From positions 2,356,001 through 2,420,000 of the forward strand of contig OZ220466.1 of assembly GCA_965116055.1 (NCBI GenBank): a stretch of 64,000 nt of DNA, given 5' to 3'. The notes beneath the pieces are model-generated. The model was not told where the DNA came from. It did not search any database and was given only the letters and a program-made list of their open reading frames with translations. Shown in pieces: positions 17,395-26,980 of this stretch. The DNA is from Bin55 sp965116055. Its GTDB lineage: Bacteria; Pseudomonadota; Gammaproteobacteria; Pseudomonadales; Azotimanducaceae. Every line of letters starts with the position of its first letter. The first letter of the stretch is position 1. The position numbers and the translations under genes are program-made.

Positions 17395-20300
17395 AGCGTT
17401 ACTGAATAACCTGCCCCAGCCACTGATGCTGGCATCGCGTCGTTCAGTCGGATGACGCCAAGTTTGTTGCATCGCGCGAACCACGCGCTCTGGATGCGGC
17501 ATCGCCACTAATACCTTGCCGGTAGCGCTCGTCATACCAGCGATACCATCGGGCGACCCGTTTGGATTCGCTGGATAACGCTCCGTAACGTTTCCATTTC
17601 CATTGACGTATTGCATCGCGACCAGGTTATGCCTAAATAGTGCATCGCTATCGCGCGCGCGTACCCAATTCGCACGACCTTCTCCGTGCGCTACCGGTAC
17701 GGGAATCTGCGAACCAGCCATCCCTTCTAACCAAGGCGTGTTTACATGGTTGATGCGTACTTGAACCATTCGACCTTCAAAACGCGCGGACTCGTTGGGG
17801 ATCCACGTAACCCATTCGTCTGTCCCTGGAATCAATTCCCGCAGCTGTGCCATCATTTGACAGCCGTTGCAAATACCGAGTGCTAACGTGTCGCGATGAA
17901 AAAACTCAGCGAATGCTTGCCTCAGTTTCGCACTGTAGAGGATTGATTTCGCCCAACCACCTCCCCCACCTAGCACATCGCCATAGGAAAAGCCACCGCA
18001 AGCGACCAGAACTTGAAATCGGTCGAGCGATTCGCGACCTTCAAACAAATCAGTCATATGCATATCGATTGCATTAAAGCCCGCCATACGAAAGGCGGCA
18101 GCCATCTCTAGCTGACCGTTCACGCCTTGATCACGAAGCACCGCAACCGTTGGTTTTGATGTGACGATAGAAGGTAATTTTTCGGGTGAAAACGTTAGTT
18201 GCTCCGCTAAGCCAGGGTCACGCAGCGCAATTGATTCATATTCGCTATCGGCACTCGCCGGGTTATCTCTGCGTCGCTGCATTTCATAACTCGTTCGCGA
18301 CCAGAGTTGCTCTAATGCAACCAACGAACGTTGAAAGAGGACTTGATCCTCAGTTCGTACGATCATGTGGTCATGTGCCGCTGACTTTCCAATGCGCGTT
18401 GCAACTAAGCCAACCCCTTGAGCTTCACGTTGCAGCTTCGCAAGGCAAGTGTCGTCAACCTCCAACACGATACCAATCTCTTCATTGAACAGAAATGGCA
18501 ACCACGCTTCGTCGCATTCGAGCTCGACACCAATACGACCTGCCAACGCTTGTTCAAGCACGGTGGTAAACAAGCCGCCATCCGAGCGATCGTGCACTGA
18601 CAGAATATCGCCATGTTCAAGATGACGTTGCACCAATTCGAACAGGGCTTTGAGTTTTTGGGGATCATCCACATCCGGCGGGATGCCATCAAGCTGAGAG
18701 TACGTTTGCGTATACGCACTGCCACCTAGACGTCGATTTGACGACAATTCAAGCAACAACAACGACGAATCGGTCCGCTGCAACGCGGGTGTTACGAAAG
18801 CATGGACATCAGGTACGTTTCCAAACGCTGAAATGATCAATGTGAGCGGCGAAGATACCGAATGATCGTCCCAATGCGTTGTCATTGATAGGCTGTCTTT
18901 ACCGACAGGTATGGCGATACCTAAGGCCGGACAAAATTCCTCGCCAACAGCCCGAACCGCTTCATACAACGCCTGATCTTCGTTGGCGACTCCAGCTGCA
19001 GCCATCCAATTCGCAGATAGCGCAACGGTCTCTAGCGCTCGTATCTTTACCCCGGCCATGTTGGTGATGGCTTCGGCAATGGCCATGCGCGCCGAAGCTA
19101 CCGGGTCCAGCACCGCGATAGGCGAACGCTCGCCCATGGTCATCACTTCGCCAGCATCCGAGTCATAGCCTGCAGCGGTAATCGCAGCATCCGCAACCGG
19201 CACCTGATGCGGTCCAACCATCTGCTCCTGCACAACCAAACCGGTGATACTGCGGTCGCCGATAGTAACGAGGAATTTCTTTGAGGCAACAGCAGGAAAT
19301 CGAAGTACACGATCGACGACATCGTCAATGTCAGCCGGATGGCCCGCAAACGATTGGGCCGACATTGACTTGGTTTCATAACTTCGATGCATACGCGGCG
19401 GGCTACCGAACAAAGCGTCCATTGATAACGCAACGGCTGCTTCGTTGGAATGCAGGTCTGTTACGAGCAGATTGCCGGAACTGTCTGTGTGTCCAACAAC
19501 CGCAAAAGGACATCTCTCTCGCCTGCAAACCTCTTCGAACCACCTGAGACCAGCCGGCCGCAATGCAATCACGTAGCGTTCCTGCGCTTCGTTGCACCAA
19601 AGTTCCATGGGCGAAAGCCCAACATCTGCGTTTGGAACCTTCTTGAGATCAATGATTGCACCTCGGCCAAGCTCGCGAATCAACTCGGGTAGCGCGTTAG
19701 ACAAACCACCCGCCCCCACATCATGTATCTTGACAATAGGGTTTTCTAAGCCCATGGCTACACAGCGATCGATAACCTCTTGACAGCGTCGTTCCATTTC
19801 AGCGTTGTCTCGCTGCACCGATGCAAAGTCCAATGCCTCGTGCAATGACCCGGTTCGCATGCTTGAGGCCGCTCCCCCACCCAATCCGATCAGCATGGCA
19901 GGTCCACCCAAGACGATCAGACATTCTCGATCAGCGATGTCCCCGCCTAGCATGCTTATGTGTTCTCGGCGAATGGCACCCACACCACCGGCGATCATCA
20001 CCGGTTTGTGATAACCCCATGCGAAATCGGGATCGACAACATGCTCAAAGGTTCTAAAGTAACCAAGTAATGCAGGACGACCGAACTCGTTGTTGTATCC
20101 CGCAGCGCCGAGTGGTCCATCGCGCATGATTTCAAATGGACTTGCGATGCGCTCTGGACGGCCTAGCTCGCACTCCCATGGTTGCTGGTCGCCTTCAATT
20201 CTTAAATGGGAAGTCGTGAATCCGACCAGTCCCGCTTTTGGTTTCGAACCACGACCAACGGAACCCTCATCGCGTATCTCTCCACCTGATCCGGTCGCCG

Positions 20301-21168
20301 CGCCGGGGTATGGCGAAATCGCCGTCGGGTGATTGTGAGTCTCAACTTTCATTATGACATCAAGCGTGAGTTTTGTACTGACGTACTCTTTCGAAGCAGG
20401 GTTCACATATAGATGCGATGCATGCGTTCCCTCGATCACCGCAGCGTTGTCCGAGTATGCACTCAGCAATCCCGCATACTGCTTGATCTCAGCGGTGCGT
20501 TTGATCGAACTGAATAACGATCGCTCAGTTCGTTTGCCATCCACAGACCAACTCGCATTGAATATCTTGTGACGGCAGTGTTCGGAGTTTGCTTGCGCAA
20601 ACATCATGAGTTCAACGTCGGTAGGGTCTCGCTGGATTTGCGAATACACGCTAACAAGATAGTCAATCTCATCACTAGACAATGCGAGACCATACGCCAT
20701 GTTGTACCTTTGCAGTGCAGCGAAAGGATCTTGGCCTAACGTCATGCGGGCGAGAAATTTAGGCGGTACCTCGCGAAATAGAGATTCGAACGAATCCGAC
20801 TCAAGTACGGTTTGTGTCATCCGGTCGTATAACCATGGCTTCGCCGCGTCAAGCGCCGAATCCGAAAGCCACCAGCGCATGCCCCGTTCGACGCGGCTTA
20901 CCTGTTCAAGACCGCACAGTTTGAAGATTTCAGTTGCTTTGGTTGACCACGGCGAAATCGTGCCTAGGCGTGGTACCACGGTGACCGTCGCACGCGTCGT
21001 ACGTTCGCGACGTGTACCCCCGGTTTCGTAATCCAGAAGTCGACTTACTTTCCTGCGTTGTGAGCTAGTTAAGGGTGCTTCAAGTTCAAGTAGATGAACG
21101 TATTCGCCGTACGCATCATGTTTAGCGCTATTGAGAACCGATGCAATAGCCCGACGAACAGGCGCCAA
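17377..21168 (-). CDS. purL: Phosphoribosylformylglycinamidine synthase
   Basis: This is the large PurL of purine synthesis, converting FGAR, glutamine and ATP to FGAM in the cytoplasm. It has about 1263 residues from the TTG at 21168. Seen: an N-terminal PurS-like region, the linker, two AIRS-type ATP-binding halves (for example KVETHNHPTAISPYPGAATG), and a C-terminal glutaminase with GICNGCQMM (nucleophile Cys) and a catalytic-type HGEGR. Recognisable PurL sequence seems to extend upstream of the TTG (see findings), so the true protein may start at CTG 21216, directly after the tadA stop. It is the last gene of an EF-G-like/tadA/purL run. Confidence 0.97.
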   Translation of the reverse strand: MAPVRRAIASVLNSAKHDAYGEYVHLLELEAPLTSSQRRKVSRLLDYETGGTRRERTTRATVTVVPRLGTISPWSTKATEIFKLCGLEQVSRVERGMRWWLSDSALDAAKPWLYDRMTQTVLESDSFESLFREVPPKFLARMTLGQDPFAALQRYNMAYGLALSSDEIDYLVSVYSQIQRDPTDVELMMFAQANSEHCRHKIFNASWSVDGKRTERSLFSSIKRTAEIKQYAGLLSAYSDNAAVIEGTHASHLYVNPASKEYVSTKLTLDVIMKVETHNHPTAISPYPGAATGSGGEIRDEGSVGRGSKPKAGLVGFTTSHLRIEGDQQPWECELGRPERIASPFEIMRDGPLGAAGYNNEFGRPALLGYFRTFEHVVDPDFAWGYHKPVMIAGGVGAIRREHISMLGGDIADRECLIVLGGPAMLIGLGGGAASSMRTGSLHEALDFASVQRDNAEMERRCQEVIDRCVAMGLENPIVKIHDVGAGGLSNALPELIRELGRGAIIDLKKVPNADVGLSPMELWCNEAQERYVIALRPAGLRWFEEVCRRERCPFAVVGHTDSSGNLLVTDLHSNEAAVALSMDALFGSPPRMHRSYETKSMSAQSFAGHPADIDDVVDRVLRFPAVASKKFLVTIGDRSITGLVVQEQMVGPHQVPVADAAITAAGYDSDAGEVMTMGERSPIAVLDPVASARMAIAEAITNMAGVKIRALETVALSANWMAAAGVANEDQALYEAVRAVGEEFCPALGIAIPVGKDSLSMTTHWDDHSVSSPLTLIISAFGNVPDVHAFVTPALQRTDSSLLLLELSSNRRLGGSAYTQTYSQLDGIPPDVDDPQKLKALFELVQRHLEHGDILSVHDRSDGGLFTTVLEQALAGRIGVELECDEAWLPFLFNEEIGIVLEVDDTCLAKLQREAQGVGLVATRIGKSAAHDHMIVRTEDQVLFQRSLVALEQLWSRTSYEMQRRRDNPASADSEYESIALRDPGLAEQLTFSPEKLPSIVTSKPTVAVLRDQGVNGQLEMAAAFRMAGFNAIDMHMTDLFEGRESLDRFQVLVACGGFSYGDVLGGGGGWAKSILYSAKLRQAFAEFFHRDTLALGICNGCQMMAQLRELIPGTDEWVTWIPNESARFEGRMVQVRINHVNTPWLEGMAGSQIPVPVAHGEGRANWVRARDSDALFRHNLVAMQYVNGNGNVTERYPANPNGSPDGIAGMTSATGKVLVAMPHPERVVRAMQQTWRHPTERRDASISGWGRLFSNALEAVT

Positions 21169-21216
21169 TGTAGCTTGCGGTAACGCTGGTCCCGCGAAAG
21201 TTTGAACAAGCGTCAG

Positions 21217-21684
21217 CTATAGATCTCCACGGCGAAGTTCGAAAAATTCCGACAACAATGCGCTACATTCCATCGCAAGCACGCCGCCATGTACTTGCAC
21301 AACATGGTTATGCAGTGGCCATTCAAGCAAATTTCCGTGAGTATGAACTACCCCTGTCTTCGGCGCTTGGCAACCGTACACTAGTCGCTTGATACGCGCA
21401 TGGACTAACAAACCCGTGCACATCATGCATGGTTCAAGCGTCACGTAAAGCGTACTGTCTACCAAGCGGTAGTTGCCTACACAACGACCGGCATTGCGTA
21501 GTGCAACAACTTCAGCGTGCGCCGATGGATCGTATGTCTCGATCTGACATGAACGACCTCGTCCGATGATTTCACCTTTTCGAACAAGGACGGCGCCCAC
21601 CGGCACCTCCCCGTGCTCGTTCGCCATCTGGGCCTGGACGAGCGCTTCGCGCATAAACAACTCGTCTGCGTTAACCTGCTGCAA
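21217..21684 (-). CDS. tadA: tRNA-specific adenosine deaminase
   Basis: This is a 155-residue TadA, which deaminates the wobble adenosine of tRNA-Arg(ACG) to inosine. Seen: the zinc and catalytic motif HAE (56-58) and PCMMC (85-89), plus FMREALVQAQMANEHGEVPVGAV, the usual N-terminus. The length is normal. It begins 36 bases after the EF-G-like gene and ends directly against purL. The tadA-purL neighbourhood is common in gammaproteobacteria. Confidence 0.95.
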   Translation of the reverse strand: MQQVNADELFMREALVQAQMANEHGEVPVGAVLVRKGEIIGRGRSCQIETYDPSAHAEVVALRNAGRCVGNYRLVDSTLYVTLEPCMMCTGLLVHARIKRLVYGCQAPKTGVVHTHGNLLEWPLHNHVVQVHGGVLAMECSALLSEFFELRRGDL

Positions 21685-21720
21685 CCCTCAGTTGAAATGG
21701 AATACGCGCGCAGACGCCTT

Positions 21721-23754
21721 TCAATCGTCTTCGACCGGATGGAACGCCTCGGTCAATTCTTTCTGCAATGGCGCTTGCACCGGAGCGTAGTGACTGAACT
21801 GCATCGTATATGTTCCGCGCCCACCGGAAATCGAGTTTAAACGTGAGTGGTACGTCTGCAATTCCCGTAACGGCGCTTGACCTTGAATTTCTACGCTGGT
21901 ATCAGCTTGCACCTCTGAGCCTTTCACCATGCCACCCATTGATGAGAGATCGCCTGCAACGTCTCCCATACAGTCGTTCGGGACGGTTAAACTGATATCG
22001 ACAACGGGTTCCATGATGATCGGTCTGGCTTTATTGACGGCATCCATGAACGCACGTTTGCCAGCTTGGACGAAGGCAATCTCTTTCGAGTCGACCGAAT
22101 GATGTTTCCCATCATAGACCGATACTTTCACATCTTGCATTTCATGGCCAGATATCGCCCCGGATTCCATGATCTGCAATATGCCTTTCTCCACCGCGGG
22201 TATGAATTGACCTGGAATGACACCGCCAACGACCTTATCTTCAAACAGGAAACCTTCGCCGCGCGGTAGAGGCTCGACACGCAAGTACACTTCCCCGAAT
22301 TGGCCAGCGCCACCCGATTGCTTTTTATGCCGGTGATGTCCTTCGGCCGAAGAGGTAATTGTCTCTCGGTACTCAATTGCTGGTACCCGAGTCTCAATCG
22401 AGAGACCGTGATCTTCGCGCAATTCCTCTAGGACTACCCGTAAGTGCATCTCACCTAAACCGCGCAACACCGTCTCATTCAGCGCAGCGACATGGTCAAC
22501 GGTCAACGATGGATCTTCGACTGAAACCGTATGTAATCCTTCGGAGACTTTTTTCGCATTGCTATCGTCAGGGGTTGAAATAGCCAATCCGTACACGGGC
22601 ACCGGCATATCAATCGGTTGCATACGCACATCGTCGTCCTCGTGCGAATCATGCATCACGGCGTTGTAGTGGACCTCCTCCGCGCGAGGAATAGCGCAAA
22701 TATCTCCTGCAACTACTTCGTCTATCTCGGTTTGCTGCACTCCGAGTAAACGAGTAAGGTGCTGAACTTTTAACGCCTTTCGCGCATCACCGACAAATAA
22801 TTGTGAGCCGTTGCGTAATGTACCTTGGTGCAACCGTAACAAGGCCATACGCCCCTTAAATTGATCTTCGATGACATTGAAAACGTGTCCGAGCACTCGG
22901 CCGTTTGCTGAACTGTCCACGGCTACAGCCTTGCCATCACCGGTTACAAGCTGCGCTGGATTTCCTTCGGAGGGATTTGGCATCAAGCGTGTCATGACGG
23001 CAAGTAGATCGTCGATCCCGGTACCGACCGTGGCCGAGACAAAACAGATGGGGATAACATGCCCTTCACGTAACGCCTGTTCGAAAACTTCATGAAGCCG
23101 ATGTGCTGGTAGTTCTTGTTCTTCAAGATAGAGCTCCATCAATGCTTCGTCTATTTCGACGATTTGATCAATGATGCGCTCATGTGCCTCTTCCACCGAA
23201 CTAAAGTTCGTATCTACCGTATGGCTATCGAAGAAACAATCAATGACGCCTGACCGATCTTGCGTCGGTAAATTGATAGGTAAACATTCAGAACCAAGAG
23301 TTTCTTGAATCTGATTTGTGATTGCTTCAAGATCAACGTCGTCTGCTTCGATCTTGTTTACGACGATCATGCGACACAGATTGCGCTCAGCGGCGTACCG
23401 CGCGATCTTCATCGTATGGGAGTCAATGCCTATATGAGCATCGACTACGATCGCTGCGCTTTCGACTGCGGGTAAGACGGCCAGAGTACGTCCAATGAAA
23501 TCCGGAAAACCAGGATTGTCGATGAGGTTTACGTGCCGCTCGTTGAAATCAAACGAACAAATCGACGGTACGAGCGAGTGTTGTAGCCTCTGTTCGCGTG
23601 CGCGATAGTCGGATACCGTTGTTCCTTGTTCTACGCTACCGACAACATTGATAACGCCAGCTTGGTGGAGCATTGCTTCCGCAACCGTTGTCTTTCCGAC
23701 GCCAGCCGCACCGACAAGCGCTAGATTGAGGATATCCCCAGTTGCATAAGCCAT
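21721..23754 (-). CDS. Elongation factor G-like GTPase (FusA-like, non-canonical)
   Basis: This is a 677-residue translational-GTPase homologue with the EF-G domain order. Seen: the P-loop GAAGVGKT (15-22), DNPGFPDF (G3) and VNKIEADD (G4), then domains II to V with the family segment HKKQSGGAGQFGEVYLRVEPL. The switch I region reads EQGTTVSDY rather than the RGITI of true EF-G, which marks the EF-G-like group of unclear function rather than the main elongation factor. The ATG at 23754 is followed by a standard fold. An imperfect palindrome lies about 40 bases upstream and may control the gene. Confidence 0.9.
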   Translation of the reverse strand: MAYATGDILNLALVGAAGVGKTTVAEAMLHQAGVINVVGSVEQGTTVSDYRAREQRLQHSLVPSICSFDFNERHVNLIDNPGFPDFIGRTLAVLPAVESAAIVVDAHIGIDSHTMKIARYAAERNLCRMIVVNKIEADDVDLEAITNQIQETLGSECLPINLPTQDRSGVIDCFFDSHTVDTNFSSVEEAHERIIDQIVEIDEALMELYLEEQELPAHRLHEVFEQALREGHVIPICFVSATVGTGIDDLLAVMTRLMPNPSEGNPAQLVTGDGKAVAVDSSANGRVLGHVFNVIEDQFKGRMALLRLHQGTLRNGSQLFVGDARKALKVQHLTRLLGVQQTEIDEVVAGDICAIPRAEEVHYNAVMHDSHEDDDVRMQPIDMPVPVYGLAISTPDDSNAKKVSEGLHTVSVEDPSLTVDHVAALNETVLRGLGEMHLRVVLEELREDHGLSIETRVPAIEYRETITSSAEGHHRHKKQSGGAGQFGEVYLRVEPLPRGEGFLFEDKVVGGVIPGQFIPAVEKGILQIMESGAISGHEMQDVKVSVYDGKHHSVDSKEIAFVQAGKRAFMDAVNKARPIIMEPVVDISLTVPNDCMGDVAGDLSSMGGMVKGSEVQADTSVEIQGQAPLRELQTYHSRLNSISGGRGTYTMQFSHYAPVQAPLQKELTEAFHPVEDD

Positions 23755-23790
23755 AACGGCACATACTCCCTCGAATTGATTTCATCACCG

Positions 23791-23815
23791 CGTCGTTCGA
23801 ACGCGTTCAACGACG
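23791..23815. promoter_or_regulatory. Imperfect palindrome upstream of the EF-G-like gene
   Basis: CGTCGTT at 23791-23797 is matched by its inverse complement AACGACG at 23809-23815, and the bases between continue the symmetry (GAAC/GTTC) around a GC centre with one unpaired base. It lies 37-61 bases before the start codon. This fits an operator or a leader hairpin. No T-run follows, so it is not a terminator. Confidence 0.45.
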
Positions 23816-23970
23816 ACTTACCATCATTGCATGAGCCATTACGCTACCAGTCCACACAAATTGGTCAACCGCCATAGCTCATAGTTTATTCGCAGCGAAA
23901 ACCATTGAAAGCGCTTCGGTCAAGATGTCAACGCCTTGACGATTTACACTGATATTTTCAACACCTTGTA

Positions 23971-24005
23971 ATAAAAACGCCCCGTGATCAAGAACCACGG
24001 GGCGT
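23971..24005 (-). terminator. Rho-independent terminator after the amidohydrolase gene
   Basis: Read on the minus strand, ACGCCCCGTG pairs with CACGGGGCGT around a nine-base loop and is followed by TTTTTAT. It lies 37-71 bases beyond the stop of the amidohydrolase gene and separates it from the EF-G-like gene. Confidence 0.93.
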
Positions 24006-24041
24006 GCAAACTTGTACGTCTGTTATCGCATTGACGCAAAT

Positions 24042-25736
24042 CTAATCGCGAATAAATTCGCGAATCACTTCACCTGGACGACTACCTGTGTATTCGCCGT
24101 TTTCGATAACGACTTTACCCGCTACGATCGTAGCGTCGTAGCCTTTGCTCTTCACAACCAAACGCCCACCATTGTGCGGAAAATCGTTCACGTACTCCGG
24201 ATGGCAGGAAGTCAACGCGTCGTAATCAATGACATTGAGATCGGCATGCCAGCCTTCGCGCACCTCGCCACGTTTTTTCAATCCGAGAACTTCTGCTGAT
24301 TGACCGGAGATACGCCGTACCGCTTCTTGAACGGTGTATACGCCGCGATCGCGAGTTAATTCGCTTAGCAGGAATGTCGGTGAATCAGCGTCCGTGAATT
24401 GTCCTACGTGCGCGCCCGCGTCACCAAGCATTGGAATCACATACGGCAATCGCATGTAGTTCCATTGATTTTGCAACGCCCCACCGAATGCCCAAAGGTT
24501 CCACAATTCCTTGCCGTCGGATTCAATAAGCCGGTCGACATAAACCTCAACCGGATCTTTGCCAGCTTCGTCAGCAAGTTTCTGTAGATTTTTCTGGTTC
24601 TCAAGATCAAAGTCTGGATATTCGCCAACACCCATCGGGTGCAGAATGCGGGCGGTCGGCCCAAAGCCGCCTTTAGCCTTCGCTTCCGAAATTAACTTTG
24701 CGCGAACATCTGGTTTTTTCATTTCGGCGACGCGTTCCGCTATATTCGGTAATTTCATCAACTCAATCCAAGCGGGCGTGCGTAGAAACGCTTGTTGCGC
24801 TAAACCGAAGAAAGAACCGCTAGGTCGGGTATGACAAATGGATGTGATGCGTCGGCCGGCTTCGTTGTTTCGCCCTAGGAAGTCTTCCCAACTCGCGACC
24901 CCGCCATCGCCGTCCGACCCGGTGCCGCCAGAGAAAAGAACCTGACACCCAACTTCCGCGCCGGTCTCAAACATGGCGCGTTCAATCTTATAGCGAGTAC
25001 GCATATCTGGGGCCGCTTGGAACAATCCGCCCCGACCACCGGCTTCGACGACAGCTCGTTGGATGGCCTCGGTCTCGCGTTCGTCTGCCCAAGTACCAGG
25101 TGTCAACCGTCCGTCCGGCACTCGGTGACCGAGAAAGCGCGATGTCGAGAACCCGACTGCGCCGCCTTCAACGGATTCCTTGACCAATTCGACGATACGC
25201 TTGAGTTCGCGGTCATCAGCTTGCACACCTTCGTCACAACTCTTATCGCCCATGGCTTCGAACCGAATCGCCGAATGGCCGCACATCCCCACTACGTTGA
25301 GGGTGGGTCGTAAAGATTGCAACGTATCAAGATACTCGCCAAAGCTCGTCCAATTCCAAGGCAACCCGTCCATGATCGCATTCGCTGCAATATCCTCAAC
25401 AGCTTCCATCAGTTTGGCAAGATACGCACGGTTTTCTTCCGCGCATGGTGCAAACGTCACACCACAGTTACCAATAAGCGCAGTCGTTACGCCGTGATAC
25501 GAACTCGGTCGCATTTCTGGATCCCAGCCGATTTGCGCGTCTAAATGCGTATGAAGATCGACGAATCCTGGCGTAACTAGTTTGCCGGTTGCATCAATTG
25601 TGTGTTCAGCTTGTGCGTCAGAAAGGTCGCCAACTCGGCTAATCAACCCATCGTCAATCGCTACATCCGCTTTACGTGGTTCTGCTCCGGTTCCATCGAC
25701 AAGTGTCCCTCCGGAAATGAGCATTGAGTGTGACAT
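24042..25736 (-). CDS. N-acyl-D-amino-acid deacylase-family amidohydrolase
   Basis: This is a metal-dependent amidohydrolase of about 564 residues. Seen: the N-terminal beta strand ISGGTLVDGTG, the metal motif DLHTHLD, GNCGVTFAPC (the Cys used as a metal ligand in D-aminoacylases), the C-terminal active-site DAGAHVGQFTDADSP, and the closing composite sheet with LNVIDYDALTS. The family cleaves N-acyl-D-amino acids and related amides; the substrate here is not known. ATG 25736 is chosen because the domain starts there; an ATG ten codons upstream is less likely. It has its own strong terminator. Confidence 0.88.
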   Translation of the reverse strand: MSHSMLISGGTLVDGTGAEPRKADVAIDDGLISRVGDLSDAQAEHTIDATGKLVTPGFVDLHTHLDAQIGWDPEMRPSSYHGVTTALIGNCGVTFAPCAEENRAYLAKLMEAVEDIAANAIMDGLPWNWTSFGEYLDTLQSLRPTLNVVGMCGHSAIRFEAMGDKSCDEGVQADDRELKRIVELVKESVEGGAVGFSTSRFLGHRVPDGRLTPGTWADERETEAIQRAVVEAGGRGGLFQAAPDMRTRYKIERAMFETGAEVGCQVLFSGGTGSDGDGGVASWEDFLGRNNEAGRRITSICHTRPSGSFFGLAQQAFLRTPAWIELMKLPNIAERVAEMKKPDVRAKLISEAKAKGGFGPTARILHPMGVGEYPDFDLENQKNLQKLADEAGKDPVEVYVDRLIESDGKELWNLWAFGGALQNQWNYMRLPYVIPMLGDAGAHVGQFTDADSPTFLLSELTRDRGVYTVQEAVRRISGQSAEVLGLKKRGEVREGWHADLNVIDYDALTSCHPEYVNDFPHNGGRLVVKSKGYDATIVAGKVVIENGEYTGSRPGEVIREFIRD

Positions 25737-25812
25737 GAGAGTGTCCCTTAACAGGTATTTATGCAACTATAAATAAATAGCTGGGATGCATATTTAACGA
25801 ATTACTTATCAA

Positions 25813-25937
25813 ATATTCCCCACCATATTGTTGATAGGTTAATTGGCGGTTCGACGGACGGAACCTCGTGTGCTTGAGTCCTCTGGAGTGCGAGACACCA
25901 TCTGTTCGCGCTTTTTTGTAGACACTGAACTAGCCAG
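25813..25937 (+). repeat. Dispersed repeat, copy A
   Basis: This stretch of about 125 bases lies between the PhyH and amidohydrolase genes. It shares ACCATATTGTT, then a variable middle, then GTGTGCTTGAGTCCT and a T-rich end with copy C near 61943-62066, and the same skeleton with the copy split by the IS1182-type element. Identity is partial (about two thirds by eye). The blocks resemble tRNA D- and T-arms, but no cloverleaf closes. Confidence 0.5.
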
Positions 25938-25951
25938 CCCACTTCTTGGAT

Positions 25952-26938
25952 TCAACGACCCATACGCCAACTGCGCCACATATCCTCTCCGACCTCAAAG
26001 TCATCCTTGAACAGTTTGGCATCTTTAAACCATTCATACAAACCCAGTTTGCGATGCGTGTCTGCATCTAGCACTTCCCGCGCTTCAGTGAAATCAGCAA
26101 ACACGGCCCAGCGAATGGCATCGCCGACATGAATACCTGAACTGTGCACCGTGCGTCCGTGCCAGAACACCGTATCGCCCTGCTTCCCGACGAACTCAAC
26201 GGGTTCGATGTTCGCTACGACATAGCGCATCGCATCGTCAAAAGTCTCGGTCGGAGACCAGTTCGCTTCAAACCGATGGGCGTTAAACATGATTCGGTGG
26301 CTGCCCGGGTATACGGTAAAGCCGCCGGACCGCGGTTGTACGTCTTCCAAATACGCGCACACGTTAAGCTGTTGACACACACGATCGGTGTGCGGCCCCA
26401 ACTGCGAGCCGTTTATGTGTCGCTCAATTTCCTCACCCGAAAGATGAGCTGGTGGGAAGATCGCATATACACCGCGCGTGCGTCGACTTGGTTGCAAATG
26501 CTCCCCCAATAGCATCCGTGCAACCGATCTGACACGTTTGTTGTTCGGCACTAGCTTCAGTAAAAACTCCTGATCGCCAATGTCGTGCATCTTTACCGTA
26601 CGGCCGTGCACCGCGATTCGTTGTCGGCCCTCGAAAGGACCCGACGTATCTGCGGGTGGCAGTTTTTTCCATTGTGGCGCTCGCCACGTGGACGGGTCGT
26701 CTCGCTTGAGAGTTCGCCCCACATCGGATGCAAGATGTATCCTTTCGAGCAGATTGGGCCAGATCCGGTTCATCGCCGCCCGAGCCGAGGTCTTGTCAAT
26801 GAGGCCTCGCTTAAACAGAAATCCTTGTTTCTTAAAGAACTCCATTTCAGCTTGGGAGACAGCTTCGCCAGGAACGGCCAAGTTTGGTGGTTCAAATACC
26901 CTGCTAAGACGACTTGCTGCCCGTTCGGACGTTTTCAT
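25952..26938 (-). CDS. Phytanoyl-CoA dioxygenase (PhyH)-family Fe(II)/2-oxoglutarate oxygenase
   Basis: This is a 328-residue oxygenase of the PhyH family. Seen: the iron-binding facial triad H183-x-D185 (in GPHTD) with H265 (in GRTVHSSG), the PGSHR turn typical of the family, and R276 in IRWAVF, placed to hold 2-oxoglutarate. The active site is complete, so an active hydroxylase is expected. The substrate is not evident. It starts 42 bases after guaA on the same strand, so it may be read from the guaBA transcript. Confidence 0.88.
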   Translation of the reverse strand: MKTSERAASRLSRVFEPPNLAVPGEAVSQAEMEFFKKQGFLFKRGLIDKTSARAAMNRIWPNLLERIHLASDVGRTLKRDDPSTWRAPQWKKLPPADTSGPFEGRQRIAVHGRTVKMHDIGDQEFLLKLVPNNKRVRSVARMLLGEHLQPSRRTRGVYAIFPPAHLSGEEIERHINGSQLGPHTDRVCQQLNVCAYLEDVQPRSGGFTVYPGSHRIMFNAHRFEANWSPTETFDDAMRYVVANIEPVEFVGKQGDTVFWHGRTVHSSGIHVGDAIRWAVFADFTEAREVLDADTHRKLGLYEWFKDAKLFKDDFEVGEDMWRSWRMGR

Positions 26939-26980
26939 TCCAAGCTATTGGACTCAACAGGATGTTGCATGCCCATCGAA

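Noticed and set aside
25813..25937. A real tRNA gene in the repeat copies
   Set aside because: The D-arm-like and T-arm-like blocks are present, but no acceptor stem or anticodon stem closes and the copies differ at the pairing positions.
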